Source: Actinoallomurus vinaceus
Lineage (GTDB): Bacteria > Actinomycetota > Actinomycetes > Streptosporangiales > Streptosporangiaceae
Direction of reading: 5' to 3'
Length of the DNA stretch: 64,000 nucleotides
Assembly: GCF_039542055.1 (NCBI RefSeq)
Contig: NZ_BAABHK010000001.1
Span: forward strand, 1,207,996 to 1,271,995
Every line of letters begins with the position of its first letter. The stretch's first letter is position 1. The translations under genes were made by a program, and so were the position numbers. Shown in pieces: positions 9,491-17,964 of the stretch. The notes beneath the pieces were generated by a model. The model did not search any database. It had not been told where the DNA came from and was given only the letters and a program-made list of their open reading frames with translations.

Positions 9491-9913
9491 ATGGACAGGC
9501 GGACGGACCGTGGCGCGAGCACGCTGGAGCTCGCGCTGCTGACCCCGGTCCTGCTGCTCGTCATCCTGCTGGTGGTCCAGTTCGCGATGGTCTACCACGC
9601 CCGGCACGTGGCGCTCGCCGCCGCGCAGTCGGGCGCCCGGGTGGCGCGCGAGAGCGGGAGCGGCGACTGGAAGGGGGAGGCGGAGGCGAAGGCGCGCGAG
9701 TACGTCGGGCAGATCGGCCCGGAGCTGCTGAGCGGCGTCACGCCACAGGCCGGCGGCGACCAGAACCAACGCTGGGTCACCGTCACCGGCACGGCCGTGC
9801 GCGTCGTGCCGTTCCTCACCTTCCACGTCAGCCAGCGCTCGGGCGGACCGATCGAGTGCTACCGGCCCGACGTCGGCACCGGTGCCGCCTGCGGGGACCA
9901 GCCGCGCCCATGA
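9491..9913 (+). CDS. TadE-family pseudopilin
   Basis: 140 residues. An eight-residue leader MDRRTDRG precedes ASTLELALLTPVLLLVILL, with Gly at -1 and Glu at +5, followed by a membrane helix and a small extracytoplasmic domain with two Cys near the C-terminus. TadE-like pseudopilins are minor components processed by the prepilin peptidase. The stop overlaps the ATG of the next frame (ATGA at 9910). Confidence 0.88.
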   Translation: MDRRTDRGASTLELALLTPVLLLVILLVVQFAMVYHARHVALAAAQSGARVARESGSGDWKGEAEAKAREYVGQIGPELLSGVTPQAGGDQNQRWVTVTGTAVRVVPFLTFHVSQRSGGPIECYRPDVGTGAACGDQPRP

Positions 9914-10626
9914 GCACTCACGCGACCGGGTCGCCGCGACCGCGCACGGACACGAGCAGGGAGCAGGCCTCGTTCCGCCACCCGGGTACGGCACGAGCCT
10001 CCCGCACCGACGCGGGCGGGGCGTCGGCTTCGCGTGCCGACGCGGGCGCGGTGGCGCTTTCGGGTACGGCGCGGACCTCGCGGGCCGGCGCATGGGCCGC
10101 CGGTGCGGACACGGATGGGGCGCTGGCTTCCTGCGGTGGCGCGGACGGGGCGCCGGCTTCGCGTGGTGGCGCGGATGGGGCGCCGGCTTCGCGTGGTGGC
10201 GTGGAACGGGCGTCGGGTCCGCGTGGTGACGCGGGCACGATGTCGCTGGAGCTGGTGCTGCTGACACCGATCCTGGTGGCGTTCATGATGCTGATGGTCG
10301 GGCTCGGCCGGATCGTGGAGGCACAGAGCCAGGTCGACGGTGCCGCCCGTGACGCGGCCCGGGCCGCGTCGGTCGCCCGCGACCGCGGAAGCGCGCGGGT
10401 CGACGCGGACAACGCGGCGAAGGCGACCATGAGCGGGAACAAGTGGTGTCAGGGCGGGCCGCAGGTCGACCCCGACTTCCGCGACTGGCGCCAGGGCGGC
10501 CAGGTCTCCGTCACGGTGCGCTGCGACATCGACCTCGGCGGCCTGTCGCTGATCGGCCTGTCCGCCTCGAAGACCATGGTCGGTACGGCGACGGCTCCCC
10601 TCGACACGCTGCGGAGGATCGATTGA
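9910..10626 (+). CDS. TadE-like pseudopilin with repeat-rich N-terminal extension
   Basis: Read from ATG 9910 (ATGA overlap with the previous stop) the protein has 238 residues, of which the first 105 or so are low-complexity Ala/Gly/Ser/Arg/Asp repeats encoded by degenerate 30-bp DNA repeats. The prepilin signature then follows: GDAG before TMSLELVLLTPILV (Glu at +5), a membrane helix, and a C-terminal domain with CQGG and VRCD cysteines. A GTG at 10201 in the same frame would give a normal 12-residue leader and leave the repeats untranslated. Neither start has a good Shine-Dalgarno sequence, so the start is unresolved. Confidence 0.75.
   Translation: MSTHATGSPRPRTDTSREQASFRHPGTARASRTDAGGASASRADAGAVALSGTARTSRAGAWAAGADTDGALASCGGADGAPASRGGADGAPASRGGVERASGPRGDAGTMSLELVLLTPILVAFMMLMVGLGRIVEAQSQVDGAARDAARAASVARDRGSARVDADNAAKATMSGNKWCQGGPQVDPDFRDWRQGGQVSVTVRCDIDLGGLSLIGLSASKTMVGTATAPLDTLRRID
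10011..10230 (+). repeat. Degenerate 30-bp tandem repeat inside/upstream of TadE-like gene
   Basis: The last three units (10141-10170, 10171-10200, 10201-10230) are contiguous 30-bp copies sharing 'cgccggcttcgcgtggtggc'. More diverged copies reach back to about 10011. The frame stays open because 30 is a multiple of three, giving decapeptide repeats of the type GGADGAPASR. Confidence 0.85.
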
Positions 10627-11063
10627 GCCGGTGGCGTAGGGCGGTGGACGAGGGCCGCGACCGGGGGACGGTCGCGATGTTCACCACGATCTTCGCCCTC
10701 TTCGTCATCGTGCTGGCCGGCCTGGTCGTCGACGGCGGCCTGGCGATCCACGCCCGCCAGCGCGCCGCGGACATCGCCGAACAGGGCGCCCGCGCCGCCG
10801 CCGACGAGGTGGACCAGGACGTCCTGCGGCAGACCGGCGAGGCACGGATCACCGACCCGCGCGCGGCCTGCGCCCGCGCCGAACGCCTCGTCGCCACCTA
10901 CCCCGAGGTGACGGGGCGGGCCAAGTGCCAGATCGAGGGCGGCCGGACCGCACGGGTCGTCGTACAGATCAAGGTCCGGCTCCAACTGCTCGCGATCGTC
11001 CCCGGCTTCAGCGACTTCACGATGACGTCCGCGGCGACCGCCCACCCTCAGGAGGGGATCTGA
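10623..11063 (+). CDS. TadG-like pilus assembly protein
   Basis: 146 residues from TTG 10623, which overlaps the previous stop (TTGA). An alternative GTG lies at 10644. The N-terminus has RGTVAMFTTIFALFVIVLAG, a Gly followed by a hydrophobic helix as in TadG/Flp-like envelope proteins, but without the +5 Glu. An Ala-rich helix (RAADIAEQGARAAADEV) and a small C-terminal domain follow. It is the last small gene of the tad operon. Assignment to the TadG family rests on position and the N-terminal helix. Confidence 0.75.
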   Translation: MSRWRRAVDEGRDRGTVAMFTTIFALFVIVLAGLVVDGGLAIHARQRAADIAEQGARAAADEVDQDVLRQTGEARITDPRAACARAERLVATYPEVTGRAKCQIEGGRTARVVVQIKVRLQLLAIVPGFSDFTMTSAATAHPQEGI

Positions 11064-11129
11064 TGAGAAGGGTGCGCGACCGATGAGCGAGCGAATCATC
11101 AGCACAGGGCCGCTGGTCGCTCCTCCGAC

Positions 11130-11237
11130 GCCGGGAGATCAGCCGGGGTGGGTTGGTCGGGCGAGGCCGGGAGGTCGGCCGGGGTGGGGTGGTCGGGCGA
11201 GGCCGGGAGGTCGGCCGGGGTGGGTTGGTCGGGGAAG
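11130..11237 (+). repeat. Three contiguous 36-bp tandem repeats (family shared with 55.7 kb)
   Basis: Units at 11130-11165, 11166-11201 and 11202-11237, nearly identical, sharing 'GGGGTGGGTTGGTCGGG' with one change in unit 2. They lie between the TadG-like stop and the Shine-Dalgarno of the LysM/BTAD gene. They keep that gene's frame open (dodecapeptide reading) but sit upstream of its likely start. The same unit, 30 of 36 bases identical, occurs inverted at 55723-55830. Confidence 0.92.
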
Positions 11238-11249
11238 AAAGGAGGGCGC

Positions 11250-14200
11250 ATGAGCGCCATACGGCGGCAGCCCGCGCGGATCGACCGCCGGCGAGGGCCC
11301 GGTGACGTGATCGTCGGCGTGCTCGCGCTCGCCGCCATCGCCGCGCTACTCGCCGGTGTCCCGTTCGCGCTGCTCACCTTCTTCGGCTCGCCGATCCCGA
11401 GCCGGATGCCGTCGATGGAGACGTTCACGCAGCGCCTGGACACGACCGCGCTGATGCGCATCCTCGTCCTCGTCGTGTGGCTGGCCTGGGCGCAGCTGGC
11501 CGCCTGCGTGATCGTGGAGGTGTACGCCGGGATCCGCGGCGTGGGCGTACCGGCCCGGGTGCCGTTCGCCGGCGGCCCGCAGGCGGTCGCGCACCGGCTC
11601 GTCGTCGCCGCGCTGCTGCTGTTCACCGCGACTACCGTCGTCGTACCGGCGTTGACCGCTCCTCGCTCGACGCACGTCCAGGTCAAGGACCCGCCGCGCC
11701 GGCAGCCGCAGCCGGCCGAACGCCCCGAGGCCGCCACCCGGCAGGCTCCGGAACCGGACTCCGCCGCGCCCGCCGCCCCCATGGACCAGAACGCCGTCCG
11801 CAAGATCTACCGCGTCCGCCCGCCGGAGGGACGGCACCACGAGAGCCTCTGGGAGATCGCCGAGAAGTGCCTCGGTGACGGCCGCCGCTATCGCGAGATC
11901 TACACGCTGAACAAGGGCAAGCTGCAGCCGGACGGCACCCGGCTGACCATGGCGAGCCTGATCCGCCCGGGCTGGGTGCTCGACATGCCGGCCGACGCCA
12001 CGCACGTGGAGGTTGTCCACCGGGGCCCGCACGACGGGCAGCACGAGCACGGGGTGCCGCACTCCGAGGTCCCCGGCGGCGCGCACCACCACGGCTTCGT
12101 CAACACCGAGAAGCAGGCGATCGAGGCGGCCCGGCGGGCGGCGCGCGAGGAGGCGCGGGAGGAGCACGCGAAGCAGGAGAGCCATCACGGCACCGGCTCC
12201 CAGGACGGCAACGGCACCGGCTCCCACGGCACCGGTTCCCAAGGCAGCCACGGCACCGGCTCCCAGGACGGCCATGGGCGACAGGGCGGTCAGGCCCCCG
12301 GGCAGGAGGCCGGTCGCCCACCGGCCGCACCGGCGCCGCACCCAACGGGCGCGGCGCCGTCCGTACGGCCGCCCGCCCAGACGCCCCCGCACGCCGAGCG
12401 GACGACGCCCGCCCACCCCGAGTCGCCGCAGCACCCGTCACAGTCCCCAGCCGAGCGGCAGCCCTCGCACCTGCCGGCGTTCGGGTGGCCCGAGGAACTG
12501 GCCGTGGCGTCGCTGCTCGCCGCCGGGTTGCTCGCCGTGCTCGGCCGGCGGCGTCGCGAGCAGTTGTGGCGCCGGGCGTTCGGCACCAGGATCGCCCGGC
12601 CGGACGGGGAGGCCGCGCTCGCCGAGCAGGCGCTGCGCATCGGCGCGGACACCGACGCCACCCGCCTTCTCGACCTCGGCCTGCGCCAGATGTCGAAGGC
12701 CCTCGCCGCCGAAGGGCGCACACTGCCCACCGTGTACGGGGTGCACCTCGGCGCCGACAGCCTCGACCTGTGGATCGCCCCCGCCGACCGCAACCCGCCC
12801 GCGCCGTGGGAGGAGTACGACAATGGGCAGGTCTGGCGGCTGAGCGCCGGCGCCCTCGACGTGATGGCCACCGCGGACCTCGCGGACGTCCTCGCGCCGT
12901 ACCCGGGACTGGTCTCGATCGGCACGAACGACACCGGCCGGATCCTCGTCGACCTGGAGACCGCGCACGGCCTGATCTCCCTGCAGGGCCCGGACGAGTT
13001 CCGTCGCGCCGCGCTCGCCGCCGTGGCGGTCGAGCTGGCGACGAATCGCTGGTCCGACCACATGCGGATCACGCTGGTCGGCTTCGGCGAGGAGCTGTCG
13101 CTGATCGCTCCGGACCGCATCCGCGCCGTCGCCACGCTCGCCGAGGCGCTGCCGGAGCTGGAGAGCCGCACCGAGGAGGTACGCCAGGCCCTGGCGGCCT
13201 CGGGCGCGGACTCCGTTCTCACCGGCCGCTGCCGCGGCGTGTTCGGCGAGGCGTGGATGCCGCACTACCTGATCATGGCCGACCCGCCGACGCCCGAGGA
13301 GGCCGAGCGCCTGGTCGCCCTGGCCCGTACCGGCCAGCGGATGGCGGCCGGGTACCTCGTCGCGGGCGAGACGCCGGGAGCGACGTGGACCTGGGACGTC
13401 ACGTCGGACGGGCGGCTCCGCGCCGGGGTCCTCGGGTTCGACGTCGAGGCGCAGCTCGTCCCCGAGCGGCACTATCGGGCGGTCGTCGAACTGTTCCGTA
13501 CCGCCGGGCGGGCGGACGGCGTCCCGTACGGCGGTATCGACGCGGAGCCGGCCGTGCCGCCCGCGATGGGGGAGACCCGGCCGGCGGTCGACATCCGGCT
13601 CCTGGGCCCCGTCGAGGTGGACGCGCCGGGCGTCGTGGAGGAGAGCCGCCGGGCGCTGTGCACCGAGGTCCTCGTCTACCTGGCGACGCGTCCCGAAGGG
13701 GTGCACCCGACCGTGCTGGGCGGCGCGGTGTGGCCGCGCGGGGTGACCTCGCCGGTGCGCGACGCGACCGTCGCCCGCGTCGCCGACTGGCTCGGACGCG
13801 ACTCACGCGGCCGCCCCAACCTGTACCACGACGAGAACGGTCGGATCCGGCTGGGGTCGGAGGTCCGGGTCGACTGGGAGATGTTCCGCTGGCTCGTCTG
13901 GCGGTCGGCCGCCGAACCCGCCTCCGAGACGGCCTACCTGACCTACGCCCTCGACCTCGTACGCGGCCCGCTCATGGACGGTCGCCCGCGCGGCCGGTAC
14001 GGCTGGCTGGCGACCGAGGACCTGGAGTACGAGGCGACCGCGCGCATCGCGGACGTCGCGCACCGGCTCGTCCTCATGCGGCTCGACGACGGCGACGCCC
14101 GGGGCGCGGTCTCGGCGGCCCGCGCCGGGCTCCGGCTCGCGGTGGACGACGAGGGCCTGTGGCGGGACCTGCTGCGCGCCACCCACGCCACCGGCGACCA

Positions 14201-14342
14201 CGCCGCGGTCCGCGGCGTCGTGGAGGAGTTGAGCGAACGCGTCGGCGCGGACCCGTTCGCCGCGCAGATGCAGCCCGAGACCGAGGCCCTGGTCGAGGAA
14301 CTGGTCCCCCAGTGGCGCGGCGTCGCCGAGGGCGCCGGCTGA
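11250..14342 (+). CDS. LysM and BTAD-domain membrane protein linked to Tad operon
   Basis: 1,030 residues from ATG 11250, preceded by GAAAGGAGGG. Three hydrophobic segments lie in the first 135 residues. A LysM-like region follows (HHESLWEIAEKCLGDG, then IYTLNKGKLQPDGTRL), then a Gly/Ser/His-rich linker of short repeats (GTGSQDGNGTGSHGTG) and a fourth hydrophobic segment (ELAVASLLAAGLLAVLG). The C-terminal part begins with DIRLLGPVEVDAPG and continues into a bacterial transcriptional activator domain of helical repeats. Proteins of this layout often accompany actinobacterial Tad loci. A role linking the envelope to gene control is inferred. No DNA-binding helix-turn-helix is certain from inspection. 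Confidence 0.88.
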   Translation: MSAIRRQPARIDRRRGPGDVIVGVLALAAIAALLAGVPFALLTFFGSPIPSRMPSMETFTQRLDTTALMRILVLVVWLAWAQLAACVIVEVYAGIRGVGVPARVPFAGGPQAVAHRLVVAALLLFTATTVVVPALTAPRSTHVQVKDPPRRQPQPAERPEAATRQAPEPDSAAPAAPMDQNAVRKIYRVRPPEGRHHESLWEIAEKCLGDGRRYREIYTLNKGKLQPDGTRLTMASLIRPGWVLDMPADATHVEVVHRGPHDGQHEHGVPHSEVPGGAHHHGFVNTEKQAIEAARRAAREEAREEHAKQESHHGTGSQDGNGTGSHGTGSQGSHGTGSQDGHGRQGGQAPGQEAGRPPAAPAPHPTGAAPSVRPPAQTPPHAERTTPAHPESPQHPSQSPAERQPSHLPAFGWPEELAVASLLAAGLLAVLGRRRREQLWRRAFGTRIARPDGEAALAEQALRIGADTDATRLLDLGLRQMSKALAAEGRTLPTVYGVHLGADSLDLWIAPADRNPPAPWEEYDNGQVWRLSAGALDVMATADLADVLAPYPGLVSIGTNDTGRILVDLETAHGLISLQGPDEFRRAALAAVAVELATNRWSDHMRITLVGFGEELSLIAPDRIRAVATLAEALPELESRTEEVRQALAASGADSVLTGRCRGVFGEAWMPHYLIMADPPTPEEAERLVALARTGQRMAAGYLVAGETPGATWTWDVTSDGRLRAGVLGFDVEAQLVPERHYRAVVELFRTAGRADGVPYGGIDAEPAVPPAMGETRPAVDIRLLGPVEVDAPGVVEESRRALCTEVLVYLATRPEGVHPTVLGGAVWPRGVTSPVRDATVARVADWLGRDSRGRPNLYHDENGRIRLGSEVRVDWEMFRWLVWRSAAEPASETAYLTYALDLVRGPLMDGRPRGRYGWLATEDLEYEATARIADVAHRLVLMRLDDGDARGAVSAARAGLRLAVDDEGLWRDLLRATHATGDHAAVRGVVEELSERVGADPFAAQMQPETEALVEELVPQWRGVAEGAG

Positions 14343-14460
14343 GCACTGCCGGGGACCGCTCAGCCGTATGGCGTCGCTGAGGGTGCGTTGAGCACTCCTG
14401 AGGGACCGCCCCGGCCGCGTGGCGTGGCCGAAGGAGCCGGCTGAGCGCCACCGATCCGGG
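14311..14460 (+). repeat. Three 50-bp tandem copies of a gene 3' end, stop codon included
   Basis: Copies at 14311-14360 (containing the genuine stop at 14340), 14361-14410 and 14411-14460. Shared elements are 'ggcgtcgc(c/t)gaggg', then 'tgagc' (the stop region) and 'ggaccgc'. Copy 3 still encodes RGVAEGAG followed by a stop, the same C-terminus as the real protein. Confidence 0.85.
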
Positions 14461-14484
14461 TGGGGGTCTCATCCGCCTGAGGGA

Positions 14485-14520
14485 GCACCCCCTCGGCCGG
14501 CGCGCCGGCCGAGGGGGTGC
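14485..14520. terminator. Two-way intrinsic terminator hairpin
   Basis: Perfect inverted repeat with 17-bp arms GCACCCCCTCGGCCGGC and a 2-nt loop. It sits between the end of the LysM/BTAD gene and the end of the convergent TetR gene (stop at 14522-14524). No U-tract, as is usual for actinomycetes. Confidence 0.88.
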
Positions 14521-14521
14521 G

Positions 14522-15145
14522 TCACCGCGACGGGGCGGGTTCGCCGCGCCGGAGGGTGCTGAACACCGTCGGAGTCGTCCAGCCGCGCAGCGTGGCGAGG
14601 ATCGTCGACCGGAACGTGGTCTCGGCCGTGGCGGTGTCGAGCGCCCCGGCCAGTTCGAGGGTCATGAGCCCGTGCAGCGTCACCCAGATCGACAGGGCGA
14701 TGGACGTCGCGTCGCCGGCGAGCACGGACGCCGACAAGGCGCGATCTATGGCGGCGATGAGCGGTCGGACGGGGTCGCCGGTGCCGACCACGCCCGACGG
14801 CTCGAAGGACTGCACGCCACCGAACAACACCGTGTAGAGGTGGCTGTGCTCGCGCCCCCATCGCCGGTACGCGACGGCGAGCGCGTAGAGGTCGGCCAGC
14901 GGGTCGTCGGAGGTCGGCGCCGCGGACAGGTCCTTGAACAGCCCGGTGACCGCCCTGTCGCGTACCTCACCGATCAGCCCGTCCTTGCCGCCGAACAGCG
15001 AGTACAGGGCGGCGGTCGAGGTCCCGGCGGCAGCGGCCAGGGCACGGACGGTGATCGACTCCCGTGGACGGGTGGCGAACATCTCGGTCGCGGACTCTAC
15101 GAGGCGTTCCCTCACGGTGTCGTCGTTCGTTCTCGGCCTACCCAC
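14522..15145 (-). CDS. TetR-family transcriptional regulator
   Basis: 207 residues from GTG 15145. The N-terminal helix-turn-helix is clear (ITVRALAAAAGTSTAALYSLFGGKDGL, recognition part AALYSLFGGK). The C-terminal domain contains an RWGREHSHLYTVLFGG segment typical of TetR proteins with a WHG-type ligand domain. It is divergent from the alpha/beta hydrolase gene with 69 bp between them, so it probably represses itself and the hydrolase. The ligand is unknown. Confidence 0.93.
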   Translation of the reverse strand: MGRPRTNDDTVRERLVESATEMFATRPRESITVRALAAAAGTSTAALYSLFGGKDGLIGEVRDRAVTGLFKDLSAAPTSDDPLADLYALAVAYRRWGREHSHLYTVLFGGVQSFEPSGVVGTGDPVRPLIAAIDRALSASVLAGDATSIALSIWVTLHGLMTLELAGALDTATAETTFRSTILATLRGWTTPTVFSTLRRGEPAPSR

Positions 15146-15175
15146 GACAGCAGCCTAGCCGCAGCTGCTAACGTT

Positions 15176-15198
15176 GTTTTGAAACAGCGTTTGGAAAC
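15176..15198. promoter_or_regulatory. Candidate TetR operator, two gttt-NN-aaac half-sites
   Basis: Two small palindromes, gttttgaaac (15176-15185) and gtttggaaac (15189-15198), lie 13 bp apart in the intergenic region between the TetR gene and the hydrolase. This is the position and size expected for a TetR-family operator. Binding is inferred. Confidence 0.55.
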
Positions 15199-15214
15199 TA
15201 TCCACGGGGTCGTG

Positions 15215-16549
15215 ATGCTGAAAACCCTCATCCGTCTTGTCCGCTTCACGGGTCGTCTGGGCTTGGCCCTGGCCGCCGTCGTGGGGATGATCGTCCTGTT
15301 CCTCGCGTTGATCGTCCTGACCGACGGGGCGGGCTCGGGGCTGGCCGCATGGCTGACGACGCTCGGCGTCGGGGCCGTCGCCGCACTGTGGAGGTTCCGC
15401 CGCCGTACCTGGCCGAACCGGCTGGCGCGCCTCCTGCCGGTGGGCGTCGCCGCGGCGCTGACGGCGTCGGTATGCGTCCCGACCGTCCCCACGGAGCGGC
15501 GATACCCGGCCGCACTACCGTTCGTGGCGACGCAACATTGGAACCTGGCTACCGGAAGCCGGGTCGCGGTGTACCACTATCCGCCCGCCCCCGGCGCCAT
15601 CCGGCACCCGACGCCCTTCGTGTACCTCAACGGCGGACCCGTCCGCGGCATCTCGGTGCTCGACCACCGGTTCCTGCGACTGCTGGCACGGCAGGGCTAC
15701 GACGTCTACACCTACGAGCAGGCCGGCGGCGGACGAAGCGACCTGCTTCCCATGGAGCAGTACACGATCTCCAGGCCGGTCGGCGACCTCGCCGCCTTCA
15801 TCGACCATTTGGGCAAGGGACGGGTCGACGTCCTCGGCTTCTCCTCAGGCGGGGTCGTGCTCACGCGCGCCCTGGCCGACCCGCACGTCGCCGCCCACGT
15901 ACACCGGGCGATCATCGCCGAGCCCGGCCCGATGGACGGCCCCACCGCGCGGATCACCGGGCAGAAGGGACGACCGTCCGCGCGCGGCTTGGCGCCGGCC
16001 ATGACCGGACCGCGGTCGACGCGTGTCCCCCGGTACGCCGTCGCATTCGGCCTCATGCGACTCGGGCTCCTCACCCCTGGCACCGGCCTGATCGGGCAGG
16101 CCGAAGGCGACAACGCCTTCCGGGCAGCCGATCTCGGCAGCGACACCGCCTCCGGCTACTGCGCGCGGGACGCGCATCGCATCCCCACCGAGGACACGGC
16201 GCAGAACTTCTCCTTCAGCGCCGCCGCGAGCCTCCATGCCGAGCGGACGGTCAAGGACTCACCCTCCATCGCCCCGCAGCTGAGGCGTTCCCGCACTCCC
16301 GCGATGTTGATGATCGCCGAGTGCTCCGCGCAGGTCCGTCAATGGGAGACGACCGTCCTCGCCGAGGATCCCGCCATCCAGCGCACCCAGTACATGCCCG
16401 GGGTCGGACACCACATGTGGAACGGCCTCGACGACAACAACGAGCGAGCCGCCGCCGTCATCACCGCATTCCTCCAGGACAAGCGGGCTCCGTTGCCGAA
16501 CTACCCGACCCGCGCCGACATCCCCGCGTTCCTGCATGGCCACAGGTGA
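15215..16549 (+). CDS. Membrane-anchored alpha/beta hydrolase
   Basis: 444 residues from ATG 15215 (GTG 15212 directly before it is possible). Three hydrophobic stretches near the N-terminus (LALAAVVGMIVLFLALIVL; GLAAWLTTLGVGAVAALW; RLLPVGVAAALTASVCV) precede an alpha/beta hydrolase domain: oxyanion-region YLNGGP, YEQAGGGRSD, nucleophile elbow GFSSGG with Ser, and a late GVGHHMW with the candidate catalytic His. It probably acts at the outer face of the membrane on an ester or amide; the substrate is unknown. The frame extends back to 14672, but that part is antisense to the TetR gene and not coding. Confidence 0.83.
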   Translation: MLKTLIRLVRFTGRLGLALAAVVGMIVLFLALIVLTDGAGSGLAAWLTTLGVGAVAALWRFRRRTWPNRLARLLPVGVAAALTASVCVPTVPTERRYPAALPFVATQHWNLATGSRVAVYHYPPAPGAIRHPTPFVYLNGGPVRGISVLDHRFLRLLARQGYDVYTYEQAGGGRSDLLPMEQYTISRPVGDLAAFIDHLGKGRVDVLGFSSGGVVLTRALADPHVAAHVHRAIIAEPGPMDGPTARITGQKGRPSARGLAPAMTGPRSTRVPRYAVAFGLMRLGLLTPGTGLIGQAEGDNAFRAADLGSDTASGYCARDAHRIPTEDTAQNFSFSAAASLHAERTVKDSPSIAPQLRRSRTPAMLMIAECSAQVRQWETTVLAEDPAIQRTQYMPGVGHHMWNGLDDNNERAAAVITAFLQDKRAPLPNYPTRADIPAFLHGHR

Positions 16550-16616
16550 CGCGGCAGGAGCGGCGGCGCGCGGCGGCCGGGCCGTACGAGGGTCGACGGC
16601 CGCAGGGCCCTGAGCG

Positions 16617-17816
16617 CTACCGATAGATGCCGGTATGTCCCAGAGAGAACCGGCCGGGCTGCGGGAAGACGCACAGGCCGTGCGGCCCCGGGCCGACCGG
16701 GAGGCGCCGGACGATCCGCCCGGTCTCGGTGGAGACGGCGAAGACCGTGTCGGCGTCCCGAGCCGACAGCCACAGCATCCGGCCGTCCGCCGACACCCCG
16801 CCCATGTCCGGGACCGTCGGAACCCGCCAGCGGCCCACCGGCCGCCGCTCGGAGAAGGAGATCAGGGAGACGCTCCGCGACGAGCCGCCCACGACGTACA
16901 GGGTGCCGGCGTCACGGCTGGGGTAGAGGGCGTGGGCGCCGCGCCCGGTGGCGACGAAGCCGTCCGTCTGGAACCGCTCGGCGTCCACCAGCCACACGCC
17001 GCCGCGACCGGCGTCGGCGACATAGAAGGTCTCGCCGTCCGGGGACAGGCGGACGTCCCGCGGTCGCGACCCGGTCGCGAGCCGGAGCGTGCCCGTGACC
17101 CGGTGCCGGATCAGGTCGACACGAGCGAGCCGCCCTGATCCCGAACACCCCACCACCAGACTGGACCCGTCGGCGGACAGGTCGGCTCCGGCCGGGTCGG
17201 GGCAGGGCAGGCGGACGGCCGACCGGAGCCGCATGGTCCGCGGGTCGCGGAGCTGGAGGCGCCCCGGCCGCGCGCCCAGCACGAGGGCGTCCCGGCCGTC
17301 GAGCGTGAAGTAGAGGTCCACCGGGTTCGCGACGGGCACGGTGCGGCCGACGGTGCCGGTCCGCGAGTCGATCGGCACGAGCCCCGCCGCCTCGGTGACC
17401 CACAGCGTTCGCAGGTCCCACGACGGGACGACCTGCCGTGGCGCGCGGCCGACCGGGACGCGGCGGAGCAGGCGGTACGTGCGGCCGTCGACGACGTCGA
17501 TCGCCGCACCGCCGGTGACCGGGACGTACACGCGGGGCGGCAGACGCCGGGCCACGGGGCCGAGCATGCCCGCCCGGGTCGCGGCGTAGACGCCGGTGCC
17601 GCGGTCGGCCACGCGACGCCGGTCCAGCGGAGGCGGAGGCGTGACACGAGGCCGGATGTACGGCGCCGGCCCACCGAGCACCAGGACGGGGGAGTCGGGC
17701 CCCGGCCGGCCGCGGAAGGGCACCGGCGAGCGGCACCCGCCGAGGACCGCGCATCCGACGGCCAGCGCCACGGCGACCGCGACCCTGCCGCGCGCCGCCG
17801 GTCTGCACCCCTCCAT
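16617..17816 (-). CDS. YncE-type beta-propeller lipoprotein
   Basis: 399 residues. A lipoprotein signal peptide ends in the lipobox VLGGC (Cys28). The mature part repeats blade-like units: VDGRTYRLLRRVPVGRAPR, LSADGSSLVVGCSGSGRL, LSPDGETFYVADAGRGG, VSADGRMLWLSARDADTV. This is the YVTN/YncE seven-bladed propeller pattern. It is expected on the outer face of the membrane. Function is unknown; it may bind a ligand or wall component. It is transcribed toward the alpha/beta hydrolase. Confidence 0.85.
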   Translation of the reverse strand: MEGCRPAARGRVAVAVALAVGCAVLGGCRSPVPFRGRPGPDSPVLVLGGPAPYIRPRVTPPPPLDRRRVADRGTGVYAATRAGMLGPVARRLPPRVYVPVTGGAAIDVVDGRTYRLLRRVPVGRAPRQVVPSWDLRTLWVTEAAGLVPIDSRTGTVGRTVPVANPVDLYFTLDGRDALVLGARPGRLQLRDPRTMRLRSAVRLPCPDPAGADLSADGSSLVVGCSGSGRLARVDLIRHRVTGTLRLATGSRPRDVRLSPDGETFYVADAGRGGVWLVDAERFQTDGFVATGRGAHALYPSRDAGTLYVVGGSSRSVSLISFSERRPVGRWRVPTVPDMGGVSADGRMLWLSARDADTVFAVSTETGRIVRRLPVGPGPHGLCVFPQPGRFSLGHTGIYR

Positions 17817-17861
17817 AGCTGCCGGACTCTAACCGGTTGAGGGCGGATCGTGAGCGGATAA

Positions 17862-17960
17862 CTACGAACAGGTTGCCATCGGCTCGAACGGATCGAGCGT
17901 CCGCACGCCTGTCTGGGCGACGTCCTTTGTATTGCGGGTGACGAACGTCCAGTGTGATGA
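17862..17960 (-). pseudogene. VapC-type PIN toxin C-terminal remnant
   Basis: Translating the minus strand up to the TAG at 17862 gives HWTFVTRNTKDVAQTG then VRTLDPFEP, the conserved last strand of VapC PIN-domain toxins (consensus LVTRNxKDFxxTGVxxLNPF). Only about 30 residues remain. The open frame begins right at the accE stop (17965-17967) and has no start codon or upstream PIN core. No VapB gene is present. This is a decayed toxin-antitoxin remnant. Confidence 0.72.
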
Positions 17961-17964
17961 ACCC

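Noticed and set aside
11130..11237. 36-bp repeats as a CRISPR array
   Set aside because: Units are directly adjacent with no unique spacers, and there are no cas genes in the window. The same applies to 38229-38395 and 55723-55830.
11148..11249. N-terminal extension of the LysM/BTAD protein encoded by the 36-bp repeats
   Set aside because: The frame is open, but a near-perfect Shine-Dalgarno stands right before ATG 11250 and no ribosome site precedes the upstream start.
14672..15214. Extension of the alpha/beta hydrolase upstream to 14672
   Set aside because: That stretch is antisense to the TetR gene. The divergent promoter with operator-like repeats lies between the two.
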